From contig NC_087071.1 of the NCBI RefSeq assembly GCF_963678635.1, positions 46,606,889 through 46,670,888 on the forward strand: a DNA stretch of 64,000 nucleotides. The letters are read 5' to 3'. The DNA comes from Symsagittifera roscoffensis (lineage: Eukaryota; Xenacoelomorpha; Acoela; Convolutidae). The notes beneath the pieces were generated by a model, which saw only the letters and a list, made by a program, of their open reading frames with translations, was not told the origin of the DNA and did no database searches. The translations under genes were made by a program, and so were the position numbers. Below are positions 23,724-34,892 of the stretch, piece by piece (positions within the stretch are counted from its first letter, which is position 1; every line of letters starts with the position of its first letter).

Positions 23724-24123
23724 CGAAACCACAGTACGAACATACGAAACACAATGATGTTTGACTACGGCGGGGGCAGTTTAACCTCACTAACTGCAGC
23801 TGAAAAGTACCTTGGAGAAATAATGAACAACTTCACTGTCATGATAGTTGCGAATAGATTCGACAAAAATCTGGTTGTGATGAAGAATAAATTATACTGG
23901 GATTGGTCGGATGTGGTTTATGTTCCAGCAAGTGTCGGAAGCTACAATTACAGAAAAAAACGAAACTGTGGAAAATGAGCGAAGAGTCTTACAACCCACA
24001 ATTTTCGCCCTTTGATTACATTCTCTACAAAAAGTCAGTTATAAAGCTGCAAAACGATGTAAAAAGATCGAAAATTTTGATCTCCAACTTGGAGTTTCGA
24101 AGAGTGAACAAAAAACGTAGTTA
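23724..24123 (+). pseudogene. Galactose-3-O-sulfotransferase (Gal3ST) family fragment
   Basis: The exon begins after an intron acceptor (CTATTTCAG, 23723) with RNHSTNIRNTMMFDYGGG, then YLGEIMNNFTVMIVANRFDK, NLVVMKNKLYWDWSDVVYVP. The order (RN-x-M-x-FD-x-G, then a hydrophobic strand with a FD-x-(S/N)L-V-x(2-3)-K/L-x-L-x-W-x-x-x-DV-x-Y) is the C-terminal half of Gal3ST-type Golgi sulfotransferases, which add sulfate from PAPS to galactose. A second frame from about 23950 goes on with SEESYNPQFSPFDYILYKKS, fitting the family's LD-x-x-LY block, up to the stop at 24121-24123. The switch falls at an A7 run (about 23953), so either a frameshift mutation or an assembly error. The 5' PAPS-binding region is not found here. 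Confidence 0.6.
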
Positions 24124-24290
24124 GTTGGTGTGAACAGAAAAATCTGACGAACTCCTCTGCATTTTCGATGCAAACTCCATTCACGAATGGAGGTCAGACA
24201 TTTTCGACTTCATGGGGTGTAGGAGGTTGAAACAGAATATACAATTTTATATAAAAGAAATGAGAGAATCTAGATCGAGAGGAAATTACT

Positions 24291-24698
24291 TGGAACCTGA
24301 TCTAAACTATATTTTATTATTTGATATAAATTAGATATTTTATCACTATAAATTATTTAAAATTAACCAATCAAGATCCATCTAACTAGCAACCCACTTT
24401 TTGTAAGTGCTGAAATTACTTGTAATTTCAGCACCAGAGAGATTTGAATTTAACTTAGAAATTAGTTACCTCTCCAAGAGAACTTTAGCAATCGCAATAA
24501 GCCAGTATACTCTAGATCTATTGAGCCTAGCAGAGACTAGTTAAACACCCTGAGACTAGTAGATATAAAATTAAGATTAGATTGGTATTAGACTAAGAAG
24601 TTGCACGAATCTATCCGGCCGAAAATAAGGTAGTGTGACGAGCAGACGGTGTACCCCATCCGAAATTACTCTATGAGCTGAGAACCAAACTTAACTCA
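24291..24698 (+). repeat. 5' LTR of element B
   Basis: 408 bp, TGGAACCTGATCTAAACTAT to CCAAACTTAACTCA. Holds a TATA box (TATAAATTA, 24347), a perfect 13-bp hairpin with TT loop (24407-24434), and a right-hand block TGACGAGCAGACGGTGTACC shared with the 3' LTR. It has an extra segment of about 30 bases near 24530-24565 (with a GAGACTAG repeat) not found in the other LTRs. Confidence 0.85.
24407..24434 (+). promoter_or_regulatory. LTR hairpin, perfect form
   Basis: GTGCTGAAATTAC, TT loop, GTAATTTCAGCAC: 13 perfect pairs, 60 bases after the TATA box. Transcribed, this would sit near the 5' end of the RNA (the R region), where retroviral RNAs often carry a structured element. See the covariation across LTR copies. 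Confidence 0.75.
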
Positions 24699-24700
24699 TC

Positions 24701-24723
24701 TGGTGCGACCATAAGTCTCGAAT
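24701..24723 (+). promoter_or_regulatory. tRNA primer-binding site of element B
   Basis: TGGTGCGACCATAAGTCTCG plus AAT begins 2 nt after the 5' LTR. Its complement reads as a tRNA 3' end with CCA, A, acceptor GGTCGC, T-stem strand CTTAT and T-loop TTCGAGA. It differs from the A site at the acceptor and T-stem positions only. Confidence 0.75.
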
Positions 24724-25919
24724 AAGACCTTAAAAAACAAGATAGCTTAGAATTAACGAAATAGATTAGAATTAGAAAAAACATTTTCAAAATGTTACTT
24801 GACAATAATTTAATTGAAATGTCTCTACGACTCAATAGATCAGAGCCACTATTCCGTACAATACGAGAATAACCCGAAATTGGAGGAAGACCGCAGACAA
24901 GAGACGATCTAATACTACATAGAAACTTACCATTTAGTTTCATGGTCGTACGGCAGAAGCCAACACAAGTTTTTATATTTAGAATTTTACTAGCAATGAA
25001 TTTATAATTTCATTTGCAAATAAAAACACTTGAAGGAAATCTTCAATGATTATTTCAGGCGCTAAACCAAATTTACTATTTTACAATAACGATTAATAAT
25101 AACACCTCAAATTGTTCCCTCCAATTCTGCAGTAAAATTTAAGAGATATCTGAAAAATATATTTATTGAAAATAAAAAAAAATTAGTAACATGATCATAA
25201 ATTGTTAGTATATATAAATCATCCTGTCATCTCCAGTTTCATCACTTAAACATAGCAGCAATCATAAATCCACTAATATCATAAAAAACTAAACCTTTTT
25301 ATCAATTAAACTTAAATTATTTCAAAAAGGCTTATCCTACATTTTATCTTTATTTAACTTAACATTGTTTAATCTTAAATCAGATCATTAAGGCTTTCCT
25401 TGGATCAAAAAGAACAATTTTGTTCTCCGCACCCACTTATCAAGTGTCTAACGACCTCAAACGTCGATTCATTATCCAACATTTTCAAAAGACTCAGGAC
25501 TAATAGAAATTTTTCAATCACTCTAACCATTCTAATTAGGCTAAACAGTGAAGAACTTCGGTTACTCATCCTTCACTTGACCCCTTCTCTTACCTGACCC
25601 AGGATAAATCCTAAACTTAGTAAGCTTAAAATAGTATCTAACGAACTACTTGCGTTCTAATTATACCTGAACGTTGTGGATCGATTTAATATTCTCCAAC
25701 CGTTGAACACAATCACTACCCCTAAGTAATATTAAGTAAGTTAGCACCTCAACTTAGATTAGCCACGAGAAAATGAAAATCAATCTCCGGAATCGAGATA
25801 CTTTTCTCTCCAACCCTGAACAAAAGACCCAAGTTAGGCTAACCGAAAAATCGTAAGGACTAACAGTCTAGGATATTAAAATCACTAATAACATTGTTGC
25901 ATCCCTCATCCAAAACCTT
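24724..25919 (+). promoter_or_regulatory. Leader (5' untranslated) of element B
   Basis: About 1.2 kb without a gene. Holds the blocks shared with A: ACGACCTCAAACGTCGATTC at 25451 and CAGTGAAGAACTTCGGTTAC at 25545. A perfect 16-nt palindrome AGAACAATTTTGTTCT lies at 25412-25427 and GAAGAACTTC within the second block is also palindromic. Palindromes in a leader are typical of dimer-initiation signals; here that is inference. Confidence 0.6.
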
Positions 25920-26358
25920 ATGTCATTGAAAAATCTAGGAAATAAACAAACAATCGTACTAGAAAATTTTCAAAGAAACAATCAAAAATACGATATCGTA
26001 ATAACCCCACACACACAAACAATTGGATACATCCGAACAAAACGACAAAAAATAAAAAGAAAAATTATAAGTAAAAAAAGACAGATCACACTAAAAGATT
26101 TCAAAGCAGAAGTCAGCAATCTAGACGCACTATATAAACTAAAAGACTCAGTAAATAAAAATTGACCAATCCATGATCAAAAATAATTTTCCCACTCAGA
26201 AACCACATCAAACTCATCAAAAGAAGGAAAAAATAAGAATAAAAAAGATATTCAAAAATAAACCAGTACATTTATACAATTGGAATCAACCAATTAGACA
26301 CATTGAACATTACGCACTAATAGTCATAAAACGAAAAAATGAGCCACACTCGAAATGA
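25920..26358 (+). CDS. Small basic ORFs ahead of gag, element B
   Basis: Two short frames, 25920-26165 (81 residues, MSLKNLGNKQTIVLENFQRN onward) and 26173-26358 (61 residues), are very Lys/Arg/Gln-rich. The first starts at an ATG and is open to TGA; they are in different frames 7 bases apart, so they may be one protein split by a frame change. No domain recognised. Such basic N-terminal segments fit a matrix-like or RNA-binding role, but this is inference. The second overlaps the start of the Gag-like frame by 20 bases. Confidence 0.4.
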
Positions 26359-27300
26359 CGAAAGTCCAGACGAAGAATCTGTTTTCCCATTCATTATTAA
26401 TTCACTCACTGATGATAGAGAACAAACGCAATTTTGCAAAAATTTACTCGCAAAAATCACCCCATGCAAATCAGAATTTTCAGAAATAAGAATCAAAAGG
26501 CAAATTGTAGAACACTATTTAAAAGGAAAATGTAACCTAAAACAACAATATAGAATCTACACAATAGAAATTATTACACAAAGAACATTTCATGGTAAAT
26601 ATGTTATTCAAACAAACGACATTGATTTAGAATTTTCAAAGGTATTCACAGAATACATTAAATGCATACAATACCAAAATTCATAGAGAGCGAATTCAAT
26701 ATTCACCAACGAAGTTTTTTCAATAATATTTAGTTATTTATCTAAACTAGAAAAAACAGAAGCACAAAGTACGTCACCAGTTGAAGCATCAAGACACACA
26801 AAAATAAGAAATGAAATTGCCGCATTTTCAGCGTTTTTAAACACAATCAGTGAAAATTTAATAAACAATGATGTCTCAAAAAACGCTAAACTTGATTTAC
26901 TAAAATTTTTGCATGGTTCATAATTGATTATTTTACACACAATGTTGATTTAATAGCACAAGCAAGAAAAATTTTCAGACCTCAAAGTACCAATGACGAC
27001 ACTGTCATTGCAGAACAATCAGATTATGTTTGGGAGCTTGAATAGTCTCACACACTGTTTCTAAAAATCCCAGTAGACATCTCAAGTCAAGCAATTAGTA
27101 CAAGATATTTTCACACAGTTTATGTAAAAGTATTTCCACTCACAATAGATGCGACACCTTTAAACTACAATTTATTCCTACCCAATAGACAAAATAATAG
27201 TCTAAATTCAACTGTTATACAACAGAAAAATCTAAATGGAACAAGAAATCTTACGCAACAAGATATTCAAACACCATCATATTTTGTAAATGAATAAATA
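26339..27300 (+). pseudogene. Gag N-terminal region, element B
   Basis: The frame opens at ATG 26339 (MSHTRNDESPDEESVFPFII) and runs 115 residues to a TAG at 26684. Protein-like sequence goes on in another frame (SYLSKLEKTEAQST, then IRNEIAAFSAFLNTISENL) to about 27110 with stops, matching A at 15048-15540. The intact start region is acidic then helical and Lys-rich. I take it as the N-terminal Gag domain, placed before a Pro/Gln/Asn-rich linker and the capsid. The match to A across stops in both copies supports an ancestral protein of about 300 residues. Confidence 0.5.
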
Positions 27301-27968
27301 GTTGAAACCATAATAACAACTACACAACAAAGAATCTCACCGATACATCCAAATTTCACAACACCAAAACCCAAAAATCCAACATTATCAGAAGTAACAT
27401 TACAATCTATGGTCAAAACCTCGGTTGCTCCAAACTATTCACATATGGACTATCAGACATATAGACCAATGACAAAACCACCAAAAACACGGAAAACGTT
27501 GAAAAGAAGTAATTTTGCAGAACACAATTATAATTATGTAAATCCAACAAAAACAACTCAAACTCCTCGGATAAATAATCAAAATCATATATTTTCACAA
27601 AAAAGGAATCTACCAAATACATCAACAAATTCCACGACTATTCACATCCTCCGCCAGATCATAGCGAAAACTATCCATTTGTTCAACAAAAAAAGAATGA
27701 GCAACAAACACCCTATTACACAAACTTTTTATCATCTGATGATGATGATTAATTTCAACTAGATATTTTTGCACCATACATACAAGAATATCACACACAA
27801 AGACCTCGACAAACTCAAGCATCCCAAAATGTAAAAATTTACTCACAAAACCCAGCTGATATACAAAATCAACAACCATTACATATACAAAAACCATTTA
27901 ATACACAGTATTATCAAACCATACAATCACAAAATCCAATAAGCATGCATTCCTATCATTGAACACAA
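27301..27968 (+). pseudogene. Gag linker, Pro/Thr/Gln/Asn-rich, element B
   Basis: Contains an open 117-residue frame at 27409-27762 (MVKTSVAPNYSHMDYQTYRP onward) and, in another frame, a SSDDDD-QLDIFAPYIQEY-like piece matching A at about 17725-17850 (PDDILQPDIFETF). No domain; composition is that of a disordered linker between two Gag folds. Confidence 0.45.
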
Positions 27969-28796
27969 ATGCAAAATGAAATACCACTACCATATTATTT
28001 GCAACATCATGAAATAACAAAAAATCAACTTATAAATTTTTCACAAATACCAAATGCCGCAGAATCACTACAAATGACGATGAATCCATACCTAATGGGT
28101 GGATCGTCGATAACATCTAATAAAACATTGATGGTATTTACAGACACAGACCCTGAATATTCGGTCGAAGATTATCTTAATGCAGTCACAGCAAAATTAA
28201 TTTTAAATATAGGACCTGAACCAATTAATACGCCACTTCATCAAAATTGGATACATAGACGCACAGCGTTAATACAAACAACACTTGATGGCGCAGCTCA
28301 AAAATGGTTTTCAGTTTTATCAATTGACATAAAATCAGATTGGAAACGATTCACACAAGAATTTTCAAAAATGTTTGATTCTGAAAGAAACAAACAACAT
28401 CAAAGTGTTTTATGTTATGAAATTCGCAGGTTACCAAATGAAACAATTAAACAATTGGCAGTTAGAATCGAAACACTAGTTCGAAAAGCATATTCACTCA
28501 ACACACTTGGTTATTAAAATACGAAAATGACAGAAATTTTAATGTTGACTCTGACACCTCAATTAAGAAAAATGGTTATAAAGAAGAGAGCGTCATATCC
28601 TTCCTCAACTCGAGAACAAGATTTAGATTTTAGAAAACTAGTAGATAAACTAGAACAAGCAAATATTACAATGAAAGTTGGAGAGACAGAAAATCTTAGG
28701 CTACAATATGATAATAGAATCGAAACAAAAACTACACATATAAACAACATACAGGAATCAGATGTAGATCTATCTGAAAAAGTACTGAAATTCTAA
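27969..28796 (+). pseudogene. Gag capsid-like region, element B
   Basis: 27969-28517 (182 residues) and 28527-28796 (89 residues) are one protein interrupted by a TAA after LNTLGY. The central segment holds FTDTDPEYSVEDYLNAV, RRTALIQTTLDGAAQKWFSV and WKRFTQEFSKMFDSERNKQ, which follow the retrotransposon Gag (capsid) pattern: a helix with (A/G)-x-x-W-(F/Y), a W-x-x-F-x-x-x-F, and Q-x-x-(V/P)-x-(E/D). The second frame covers the last helices (LTPQLRKMVIKKR). Gag packages element RNA into a particle. The stop codon makes it inactive unless read through. Confidence 0.75.
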
Positions 28797-28847
28797 ACAT
28801 ATGAGAAAAACTCAAATTTCAAACGTAAACCATCTTTCAAAAAATGG

Positions 28848-28899
28848 TGTAATTATGATCGAAGATATGGACACAGTATTGAAGAATGTAGACAAAAAC
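28848..28899 (+). pseudogene. Gag zinc knuckle with a lost cysteine, element B
   Basis: Reads C-N-Y-D-R-R-Y-G-H-S-I-E-E-C. The CCHC pattern C-x2-C-x4-H-x4-C is intact in both A copies but B has Asp for the second Cys, which should abolish zinc binding. The knuckle binds genomic RNA in nucleocapsid proteins. Confidence 0.65.
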
Positions 28900-29073
28900 A
28901 ACAAGATAATCAGAATAAACCACAAAAGTACAAAGAACCGAATAAATCATTCTATCAATACATGAAAAAAGATCAAAATCCACCAAACAAAAATATACAC
29001 AGTAATAACAGCTCTAGAAAACCACTCCCAGAAAATTCAAAAAATTCAAGAAACCAATCACCATATAACTCAA

Positions 29074-29439
29074 GTGATAGAGGTAGATCTCCAGAACAAA
29101 AAAAATTCACGAAATTTTTCACAAAATAGATATAGTCGATCAAATAGTCAAAACAATCAATATCGAAATAACTATTCACAATCGAACTCGAACAGAAGAG
29201 AATCTGATACCAGTTCCCATTCACATTCTAGGAATAGACACTATTCCAACAATAGATCACGAAACTCATCATATAATAGAAACAGAAAGTATTCTAACAA
29301 TAGAAATAGAAGTTATTCAAGTAATCGAAACCAGTACTGTCCAAACAACAGATCAAGAAATAACTCATACAATAGATCAAATTATCAAAGACCCAATGAT
29401 AATTTTCAAAACAGATCGCAAAACAATTCACAAAATTGA
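29074..29439 (+). pseudogene. Arg/Ser/Asn-rich tail of Gag, element B
   Basis: 121 residues of low complexity with repeats of R-N-x-S-Y-N-R and S-N-N-R-S-R, e.g. NRYSRSNSQNNQYRNNYSQ. It lies just after the zinc knuckle, as expected for an RNA-binding nucleocapsid tail, but is longer than in most Gypsy elements. The frame is reached through a shift from 28900-29070. It ends in a TGA at 29437. Confidence 0.6.
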
Positions 29440-29884
29440 AATTCAAGCTACAACAATAGACAAAGAAACTATTCCCAATCTCCTCATAGGACTAACAACC
29501 GTTACCCCGATTCTCAACAGAGGTATAGAAACATTACACCAAAGCACTTAAGTCAAATTAATCAAGTACTAACGACTGAAGAAACAACTTCAGACCCCCT
29601 GGTATTGATAACACAGAAAACACCGAATTACAATTAAATCACGTTAAAAGTGAATCAACAGATAGTGAAAGCGATATAGATAATAAAATCTCAGTAAATA
29701 TGATAAAAGACGAAAATGACTACGAACCTTTCATATACGAACAACCCTTCAGTTCACATATTTACGAAAACCAATTGGAAGTTCTTTTTGATTATTACAT
29801 TAGACCCATTAGTAATAATGTATCAGTTACACAGGAAGTAAATGAAACTAACACTGTAATCAATCCTGATGAAAAATAAGTACA
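29440..29884 (+). other. Gag-pol junction, element B
   Basis: Remains of an acidic stretch (frames with SESTDSESDID near 29645) with stops. No domain recognised. The gag and pol frames are separate here; I see no clear slippery site because both are decayed. Confidence 0.35.
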
Positions 29885-30316
29885 ATGCTCAAGAAAAAAT
29901 CATATTTATCAAAACATACAAAAAGAACAACCAAGAGAAAAAAATTGGACATCTCATTTCTCTTAGAGAGCCCAAGAAGTAAAAATTTTCATTCACCAGA
30001 TCTTGAAATAGATTTTTTAATTGACTCAGGAGCAGAATCAAATATCATTGTAATTCCCACTTGGAATGAAATCAAAACATTTTATCCAAACTTAACACCT
30101 ATGAAAACAGCCAGTAAGTTAGCAACAGCACAAGGATTAACATTAGTTAATTGTGGAAAAATCCAACTTTTCTTTGTCCCCACAAGAACAATGGAACAAA
30201 ACAAAACTTTAATCAAACCATTTAAACAAACATTCCACATCATCAATATAAAGCACAATTTCAATGGAATACCGTTTATAACTAAATATATTGCCACAAA
30301 AAAACATTTTAAATAG
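29885..30316 (+). pseudogene. Retroviral-type aspartic protease, element B
   Basis: 143 residues. The active-site motif is FLIDSGAESNIIVI (D-S-G-A, Asp at about 30023), the usual Gypsy/retroviral protease signature, at residues 42-55. The flap region and a second hydrophobic strand (IPFITKYIATKK) follow. The protease matures Gag and Pol. The frame is open from a TTG-type codon; the natural product would be part of Pol. It overlaps nothing and is followed by the pre-RT region. Confidence 0.75.
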
Positions 30317-30813
30317 TAAAATCTACATAAAAGACAAGTATACAAAAATGAAAAACACAGCAGTAACATTCTTTCGAAGACTAAATAAACAACCACCAGT
30401 ATGATAAAAACCAAAACAAACAACAACTTTTTATGTCAGATTTTGAATTCAAACCCATTCACAAATTTTTTCGAATAACAATTTCATCAATAAAATACAT
30501 GAAAAACTCAAATTCCGACATTATCTCACTACACGTATATAATAATTCACCATATCAAATAACATTACCTCCAGGTCTCACAGGATACTGTGAAACAAAT
30601 GCTACAACTTCACCTATAAACGAAGTAGCATATAGTGTTAATAATAAATTATAACTATTAGATATTTGTCAGTTAACAATTCTTAATGAAGAATTATCCA
30701 GAAATAATAAAATAAGCAACGAAAAAAAATACGGATTATTTCACAAAAACACCAAATTTTAAACCAACGTTTAACATAACGAATTATACAGAAGAACAAC
30801 AAAACTTTTAACA
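30317..30813 (+). pseudogene. Pol segment between protease and RT, element B
   Basis: The open piece 30433-30654 (73 residues, MSDFEFKPIHKFFRITISSI) holds PYQITLPPGLTGYCE, typical of the strand-rich connector ahead of RT in Gypsy Pol. Stops follow. No catalytic residues are expected here. Confidence 0.5.
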
Positions 30814-32280
30814 ATGTTTAATTTTCAACACTCTCAAATAACACAAAACGAGTTTGATAAATTAGCCAAATTGCCACTAAATTATCCAACAGTTTACGCA
30901 ACATCAGAATTTGACGTTGGAAAAGTTAGTTCATCACTACACTTACCTTTAAAACCTGATGCAATTTTCAAAAAGCAAAGAGCAAGTAAAGTACCAATAC
31001 ATTTACACGATAAAGTGAACAGATTACTTAATATTTTAGATTAATATGAAATTATATCACCAGTAAATAAAAAAGAACAACCGAAAGGTAATACTTTATT
31101 AACCAAGTCATCGTCCTAGCTAAAGGAGAATGACTAAAAGTAGTTTTAGAGGCTAGGTATCTCAATTCGCTAATTGATGAATCAAAATGCAATTGGCCCA
31201 TTGAACCAATCCAAGTTATTTTAACAAAGATAAATGGTAAATACTTCACGACGGCAGACATGAATAGTGCATATAATCAATTGCCACTAGATGAACAGTC
31301 ACGACGATTAACACAATTCGATATTGGAAATCAACAATACGAACTCAATAGATTATTCTACGGAATATCCATAGGACCAGCAGCTTTTTCAGCTTTCATG
31401 AGTAAAAGTTTTAGACCACTTATACTCAAGAAAAATGCAATCACATACTTAGACGATGTTTTCATACAATCACAATTTAAAGACGAAATGTTTAAAGTTC
31501 TAGAACAATATCATCAAATACTCAAGAATGAAAATATGAAAGCAGCCCCGGACAAATCACATTTTTTCTTAACACGCGTAAAGTTTCTTGAACACATTAT
31601 TGAAAGAAACACTATAACTCTATTAAAATCACGCATTGACGCAATTCAAAATTTTCAACCACCTTCAAATAAAAAGAAAATCCAAGAATTCTTTGGAGTG
31701 TTGAATTTCTTAAGTAAATATGTATACAAAAGGCAACTATACTTAAGACCTTTCTATAACATCCTTAGACGACAAAATAATTTTGAATGGACCACTGAAC
31801 ATCAAAAACGATTTGAAGAAACCAAAAATCTTTTAACAGCACAAATTTCAAACACAATTCCAGACCCGAATCAACCATTCTACGCAATGTGCGATGCTTC
31901 AAATTTTGGCATCGGCGCAGCATTACTACAATCACATAATGGAACAAATAAAATGAATCTCATATCAGCAAATTCACGTTTATTTACACAAGCCGAGCTA
32001 TGACTCTCTACTCTCATGAGAGAATGTACAGTTATAATGTATACACTTACAGATTATGAATTTCTTATACTTGGATCAAAACACCCAACAGTTCTATTTC
32101 CAGATCACAAACCTAAAATATTTCTTTTTAGATAGAAATCAAATCCAAACCACAGAGTTTACAGATTTCACCTAATTTTAATGAAATTCCCAAACCTACA
32201 TATAGTTTGGACAGCAGGAAAAAATCTTGCATTACCAGATACATTAAGTAAAAATACACCACCAGAACTACTTACATGAA
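30814..32280 (+). pseudogene. Reverse transcriptase and RNase H, element B
   Basis: 30814-31044 is the fingers region. 31260-32003 (247 residues) carries palm motif A as TTADMNSAYNQLPLDEQSR (Asp just before the frame start), motif B QYELNRLFYGISIGPAAFS, the catalytic YLDD (about 31446-31457), then the thumb and RNase H start with YAMCDASNFGIGAALLQ (first catalytic Asp). A break at 31041-31259 separates fingers from palm. RNase H goes on to about 32280 with stops, keeping HIVWTAGKNLALPDTLSKN, the usual D-x-L-S-R/K end. These enzymes copy the RNA into DNA and remove the RNA strand. The YLDD is intact but the gene is not. Confidence 0.85.
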
Positions 32281-32929
32281 GAACTACAGTTGAAATACCA
32301 CAAATTATCAAATTTTATCTCGCAAAAGATGAAACATCACCACGATTAGAATGTAAATACGCAGTAAAAACCGATATTGATCAATCACCTTTAAACAATT
32401 TACAACACTTCCCACTTTATTTAGATTGCCAAAATAGTCCTTATGAAGTAGATTTATTAGGAACATCTATATTTAAACCAATTCCATATTCACATTGGAT
32501 AAAAAATAATACTCATCAAAAGAAAATCAAACAACAACCACACAAAAAAGACTCTTTCCCTTTAATTGAAAAAGAAAATTTAACTGATAAAATAAATTTA
32601 TCAGGACCACTAACAAAGGATTTAGAATACACAGTAAACCAAGTTTTTGATCTTCATGACCCACTCGACACAATTCCCCTATCAAAATTAGAAGTCAAAT
32701 ACATTTTTCTACCACCAACAGAGAATGGTACACTACAACTATTACAAAAATACCAAAATCTTGACCCTGTTCTTAGACAACTTAAATCATGGCACAAATA
32801 TAAAACAAAACCAGCAAAAACTGATACCACAATCCTAGGAAATAAAACACTCCTCCGATAATTTTGAAAAATTAACAAAACAACCATAAATGAAAACACA
32901 GATCTTTTAGAATATCAAATAATTGATTC
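32281..32929 (+). pseudogene. RNase H to integrase connector, element B
   Basis: Coding-like in changing frames with stops (for example PLSKLEVKYIFLPPTENGTL near 32685). No domain recognised. It bridges RNase H and integrase in the Pol order. Confidence 0.4.
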
Positions 32930-34441
32930 AAAAGTCACCTGTCTCCCTCTAAGTATGATGTTGATAGCATTCAACATATCACATATACAGAATACAACAC
33001 GACACTCAGGATGAAAAAAAACATACTCAAGTTTTACACAAAATTTTTACTTTCCAAACGCCCCAGTTTGGATTAAAGTAATATGCAACGATTGTATAAT
33101 ATGTCAATTAAATAAACTTTATCCTAACCAGAAGCAAATAGCATAAAAACCAATTTTTAAAGGACAAAGTCTATATTTCAATCATAGAATTTCATTTGAC
33201 ACGAAAGGACCGATTTCACCATCCGCTGAAGAAAATTCCTCTATTATGGTCATTGTTGATGCATTTATGCACTACATAGCACTCAACTCAGTACCACACT
33301 TTTGTGCTTCTTATGCATATACAACACCCGAAATTCTAGTCACAGACAATGGGACAGAATTTATAAATAACGAAATTATCACACTATGCCACTTATATAA
33401 CAAAAAACATAAGCCACGTACATCTCATGCCGCTTGGACAAACGGATTAGTCGAAGATATGAACCGTTCTTTACAAGAATACCTTAGATGTATCATTAAT
33501 GGAAATGATATACGATACACTGAATGGTCAGCAGATATAAAATTATTCCCCTTATCGTATAATTCACGAATAACAACAACTTTAGGAATGTCACCATATG
33601 TAATGGTTTTTAATCAAAAGCCAAGAAAACCAATTATGTCCACAGCAAACGCTCACAAAAATACACAAGGTCATTGTCCACCAAATAAAGATTCAATATG
33701 TTATAATCTACCATTACATACACATGATGAAAACCACTTTCATCTTCCACAAATGCTAAAGCTAGCTTCCGGTACACATACCAAATGGATTTTAAATAGA
33801 GATAAAAAGCATAGCGAAAACTACCAAAAAGTAACAAAGAAACTGTTACAAAGGCAAAATATAAATAATCAAATTAATTCACGTTTTATGCCAGCCACAT
33901 ATTTAAAACTTGGAACATTTGTTTTAATACGTAATTTCAAAACACAAAAAGGAATCTCCAAAAAACTACAACCACTTCGAAAAGGACCAAACCAAATAAT
34001 TGATGAACCTACTGAAGTAACATACAAACTCACAGATTCAACTAAAAAGGAAATTGTTCAACATCGTAACAACCTGTTACCTTATTATCCAAAAGAGTAC
34101 TCACTACGCGAATTAACTCAATTATATTCTTTCACCGGTTTAATATTGTTCCAAACAGTACACAAACAGAACAAAATGAAACCGTACATGACGTAGTTAA
34201 TCACGAACAAAATCAACAACAAAACGTAGCCCCTCGATAAACTAAAACATCAGAATCAAAAATATCTCAAAAAGAAAGAAAAAAATGAAAAATGACAGAA
34301 AAAACTTTACCACAAGATCAACAACAAAAATCCAAACATAGAGAATGATCACGACTTAGAAATCAACCACGAAAAAATTACAAAACAATCATCCCACAAT
34401 CTAAAATATTGAAGAAAGTTGAATTTCAAAAACAACTTTAA
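32930..34441 (+). pseudogene. Integrase and Pol C-terminal tail, element B
   Basis: The HHCC zinc region starts near 32965 (HIQNTTRHSG) with the cysteine pair CNDCIICQ near 33090. The catalytic core has FDTKGPI (first Asp), LVTDNGTEFINNE (second Asp) and GLVEDMNRSLQEYL (Glu), so D-D-E are all present. The ORF 33246-34196 (316 residues) starts after the first Asp. It goes on with the C-terminal strand-rich region (LGTFVLIRNFKTQK) and a basic tail whose frame resumes to a TAA at 34439-34441. No chromodomain seen. Integrase inserts the DNA copy. Stops before 33246 make it inactive. Confidence 0.85.
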
Positions 34442-34892
34442 TTATCATTAACAAATGATGTCCTTTTCAAACATATTGAACTTTCACATTTTCGAATAAC
34501 ATGCTGAAACACACTTCACTTAATAAATTCTAGTTCAATTTCAGCCAATAGATTTCACTCAATATTGTAACCTTCAATATCTCTAACACAAACTCATTAG
34601 CCGACTGATATTAATCTCAAGGCATATCTATAACTATAAAATTACAATATCCAGGTCAAAAATAAGCAGCTTATAAAACTTGACAACTAAATTAAACACT
34701 ACTTCAATATTATAACCCTCCCCTATCAAGTAAAGCAAAGATCAACAATATTTTCCCAACTAAAACCTCAAAAACCCTCCAACTAAAAATGACAAACTAA
34801 CCTAAAGTTAAAAAGAACCATGATCATTTGGCCTAAAGTACAAAAATCTCAAAAGTATTCCAGATTAGCCAACAAAGAAAAACAAGTCTACC

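Noticed and set aside
24291..24698. Reading the LTR hairpin as a bacterial-type terminator
   Set aside because: No T-run follows, and the setting is an LTR with TATA box and PBS downstream.
27622..27897. 91-residue minus-strand frame opposite the gag linker
   Set aside because: Val/Phe-rich antisense of a Gln/Asn-rich region; no match in A.
33634..33837. Minus-strand frames opposite integrase, RT and env (also 37711-38094, 31765-31947)
   Set aside because: Hydrophobic shadows of the AT-rich plus-strand coding sequence with no conserved match in element A.
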